Source: Helicoverpa zea (Eukaryota > Arthropoda > Insecta > Lepidoptera > Noctuidae). From it: a stretch of 64,000 bases of DNA. Positions 62,087 to 64,000 of the stretch are shown piece after piece. The stretch covers positions 3,410,001 to 3,474,000 of the forward strand of contig NC_061463.1 of assembly GCF_022581195.2 (NCBI RefSeq), in the 5' to 3' direction. The notes under the pieces are model-generated. The model had not been told where the DNA came from. It saw only the letters and a program-made list of their open reading frames with translations, and did no database searches. The position numbers and the translations under genes are program-made. Within the stretch, counting starts at the first letter, position 1; each line of letters starts with the position of its first letter.

Positions 62087-63272
62087 TTATACATTATGAA
62101 AGTCAAAGAAACAGTTTCTTTTGGGAACTAAACACAAACGTTGTTCACATTTTGAACAGTGGATATTTGAATACCCAGTTTTGCAGTATTTGCACCTACC
62201 TCGCTGTACAAAAACTGGAAAATGCTCAATTTTATCAAATCTTACAGCATCTGTAGGTCTAGACACAGAAGGCGCACTAATTTGTTTTAATATCGGCCGA
62301 ACCTTAAAATAACGATCGTTATTCAGATCCAAATTATCCACGAAATGCAAATATTTTCTCATTAGCTCATACTTTTTTAGACTCATCACATCAGCGACAG
62401 GAGGGTATCTGAAATCATTACTCCAGTAGTCTCGATATGACGGCATTCTTACAATACCCATCATAATTGTGATAGCTAGAAAATCACGCACATCATCTCT
62501 GGTAACGTTTATAGATTTACCTTCTCTGCTTTGCACAGAATATAAATTGGTGTGCTCCGTAATATAATCTATTATATCTTCAGAAGTAAATTAAGAAAAT
62601 AGTCTAACGGAGATTCTGTTGCGGTACTACTTGTGCTAAGATCAGGCATATCAAACTCTGCTGGATATTTGAATTTCCCACGCTGCCACTTGAAACTAAG
62701 AAGAGGTCATCATCATCATCATCATCTCAGCCATAGGACGTCCACTGCTGAACATTGGCCTCCCCTTTTGATCTCCACAGATACCTGTTGGAAGCGACCT
62801 GCATCCAGCGTCTTCCGGCGACCTTTATAAGGTCGTCTGTCTGTATAAGAAGAGGTCTCTTGTACTTTTTTACTCCTTTAGCTACAACTCTTGGTTCACA
62901 GTTAGCACTTCTTTTTGAGCGAACTCTTTGGCTTAATGGAGTATTAAGTGGTGATAAAATTGACGAAACTGAATTTAAATTTGGGAGCGGATTGGGTGGT
63001 GTGTCCGAAGGAAAAATACTACGTATTACTGGAGTCAGTGGAACCGTATCTTCATCAGATAATGTCGTAAAGGTTTCTTCTTGCACTGGACTATCAAGAA
63101 TAAGATCCAAGTTTTCTAAAGACGAACGAAGGGACCTTGGTTCTGAGCTGAAGTCAGAAGATACATCGTCTTGACGTTCGGTGATGTTTTGAATAATAAC
63201 TTCGTCTTCAGACGAAGAGCTATCGGTAGACGAGGCCGCTTCTGGTGGAACCAAATATTTGCTCTCTGCCAT
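62087..63272 (-). pseudogene. piggyBac-family transposase, broken
   Basis: Translation from ATG at 63270-63272 gives MAESKYLVPPEAASS and a Ser/Glu/Asp-rich N-terminus, as piggyBac proteins have. The frame then meets the LINE insertion at 62709-62845. Beyond it are WQRGKFKYPAEFDMPD and ESPLDYF, then a frameshift near 62590. The second frame has INVTRDDVRDFLAITIMMG, VRMPSYRDYWSNDFRYPPV, MSLKKYELMRKYLHFVDN and DRYFKVRPILKQI. It then jumps directly to RFDKIEHFPV and the C-terminal cysteine-rich zinc-binding segment (RCKYCKTGYSNIHCSKCEQR, LCLVPKRNCFFDFH). The whole DDD nuclease core, roughly 300 residues in a normal protein, is missing, so it cannot transpose. The C-terminal cysteine pattern is intact. 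Family assignment is firm; the exact deletion border is approximate. Confidence 0.88.
62697..62857 (-). mobile_element. RTE-type LINE 3' fragment inserted in the transposase
   Basis: The insert 62709-62845 is flanked by 12-bp duplications (taagaagaggtc at 62697-62708 and 62846-62857). Read on the minus strand it encodes DDLIKVAGRRWMQVASNRYL, WRSKGEANVQQWTSYG and a stop. This is the extreme C-terminus of lepidopteran RTE-type reverse transcriptases. A (GAT)n tail closes it, seen as cat units at 62709-62727. It is only 137 bp, so severely 5'-truncated. Confidence 0.85.
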
Positions 63273-64000
63273 TTTAAGCCTCCCTGGTAATAAGCAAGAA
63301 AAAAAAACAAACATGCAGCAATCACCAACACCATACATAAGTTAACACAATTTTTATTAAAAAACGAGCATATTAGTAATAGCGATATTCATTCATTATT
63401 TAGTAATCTAGCTTAGTCGTACATTAGCAAACTTTCAGAATAGTCAATATAAAAACATAATACTGTCAACTGTCATAAATGTAAAAAAAACACAAAACCC
63501 ATACAAAGAAAATAATAATTATTCAGTGTTAGTAAAAGCGCGACGTGGCACCCGTGCAACGTACGAAATTAAAAGTACTTATGCTAAAGCTTCGCAGTGT
63601 CGCAAATGTGCAACGTCGGTAAATACGTGCTTATATTTCATAGTAAAATATGAATTTGACATTGGCGTTATATGACACAATTGTAAACACTCATAAACAA
63701 TAATATTTCAAATAATAGTTGTCAATAAATGCATAAAAACTATTTATATTTATTAAAACTCACCGGTCGTCCACGAGCGCAATGTCATCGCGACGTCATT
63801 TTGGTCACAACTACGTAATGATGCGCGTGAGTTGGTTCAATATTTTTTTTCATAGATAGCAGCAGTATATCCATTATTAAAATGTATGTAAATAAGAAAA
63901 AATGATGATGGTTCTTGCAATATATTTTTTTGTTTGGATAGTTGCATCGGTGCAACGTTGCGAATTAAAGGGTTAAAATGTATTTTACTAACTAAACTAT

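Larger units (their letters stand above)
61811..63976 (-). mobile_element. piggyBac-like transposon, decayed, TTAA-flanked
   Basis: TTAA at 61811-61814 and 63973-63976 flanks inverted ends ccctttaaagc and, reversed, ccctttaattcgc. The CCCTTTAA terminus with TTAA duplication is classic for piggyBac. The transposase gene is on the minus strand (62087-63272). It is broken by a frameshift, an internal deletion of the catalytic core and a LINE fragment. About 700 bp of AT-rich leader lies upstream, with repeated gcaacg-containing motifs near the right end (gtgcaacgtacg, gtgcaacgtcgg, gtgcaacgttgcg). Confidence 0.88.
56400..64000 (+). other. Lar intron after Ig2 first exon (incomplete)
   Basis: It begins gtgagt and does not reach an acceptor I can recognise before the window ends. 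Apart from the listed elements, I saw nothing in 56.4-56.87, 57.2-57.6, 58.0-59.8 and 60.2-61.8 kb except AT-rich sequence, a TA microsatellite and scattered atcgat motifs around 60970-61045. Confidence 0.65.

Noticed and set aside
62755..63174. 139-codon plus-strand frame
   Set aside because: It is antisense to the piggyBac N-terminus and the nested LINE fragment, which have clear family signatures on the minus strand.

Overview
The window is AT-rich, intron-dominated animal DNA. It reads as a moth or butterfly (Lepidoptera) genome, judged from the dispersed repeats: a tRNA-headed SINE family with several copies, an RTE-type LINE, the 'accggccaagtgcgagtcgg' repeat with (ACAGACGG)n, and piggyBac-like ends bounded by TTAA. 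No species call is possible from this alone.

The only recognisable host gene lies on the plus strand: the receptor-type tyrosine phosphatase Lar (leukocyte common antigen-related). Four coding exons are visible at 4471-4605, 7915-8046, 17009-17188 and 56205-56399. All have clean AG/GT borders, lengths divisible by 3 and symmetric 1-1 phase. Exons two and three together make immunoglobulin domain 1 and exon four makes most of domain 2; both match what I know of the Lar family. The first exon is an acidic, proline-containing segment assigned by splice phase, because its last base completes the His codon that starts the conserved HPPEI segment. The signal-peptide exon, the rest of Ig2, Ig3, the fibronectin repeats, the membrane segment and the phosphatase domains lie outside the window. 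No second host gene or non-coding RNA gene could be supported.

Almost everything else is intron carrying mobile-element debris. 1-4470: upstream intron or flank, with one LTR-like stretch near 1.6 kb. 8.1-8.5 kb: a SINE with a 22-bp target duplication, just after a Lar donor. 12.7-13.3 kb: LINE 3' end. 22.7-23.6 kb: an 850-bp terminal-inverted-repeat element with a transposase-like tail. 26.9-27.4 kb: a MITE split by a SINE. 30.6-30.8 kb: PIF/Harbinger-like MITE. 43.5-44.8 kb: a dispersed repeat joined to an RTE reverse-transcriptase fragment. 45.7-46.0 kb: a 54-bp exact duplication. 46.4-47.6 kb: a piggyBac-like non-autonomous element with five 21-bp palindromes. 47.8-48.8 kb: two nearly identical 231-bp MITEs in opposite orientation. 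50.3 and 54.1 kb: more copies of the 27-kb MITE. 55.9-56.1 kb: a hAT-type MITE next to the last exon. 56.9-57.2 kb: full-length SINE. 57.6 and 59.8 kb: two copies of a 411-bp MITE. 61.8-64.0 kb: a decayed piggyBac-like transposon lacking its catalytic core and split by an RTE fragment.

The Lar exons are spliced across 3.3, 9.0 and 39.0 kb introns. The transposons add no clear gene function, but several sit within about 100 bp of Lar splice sites.
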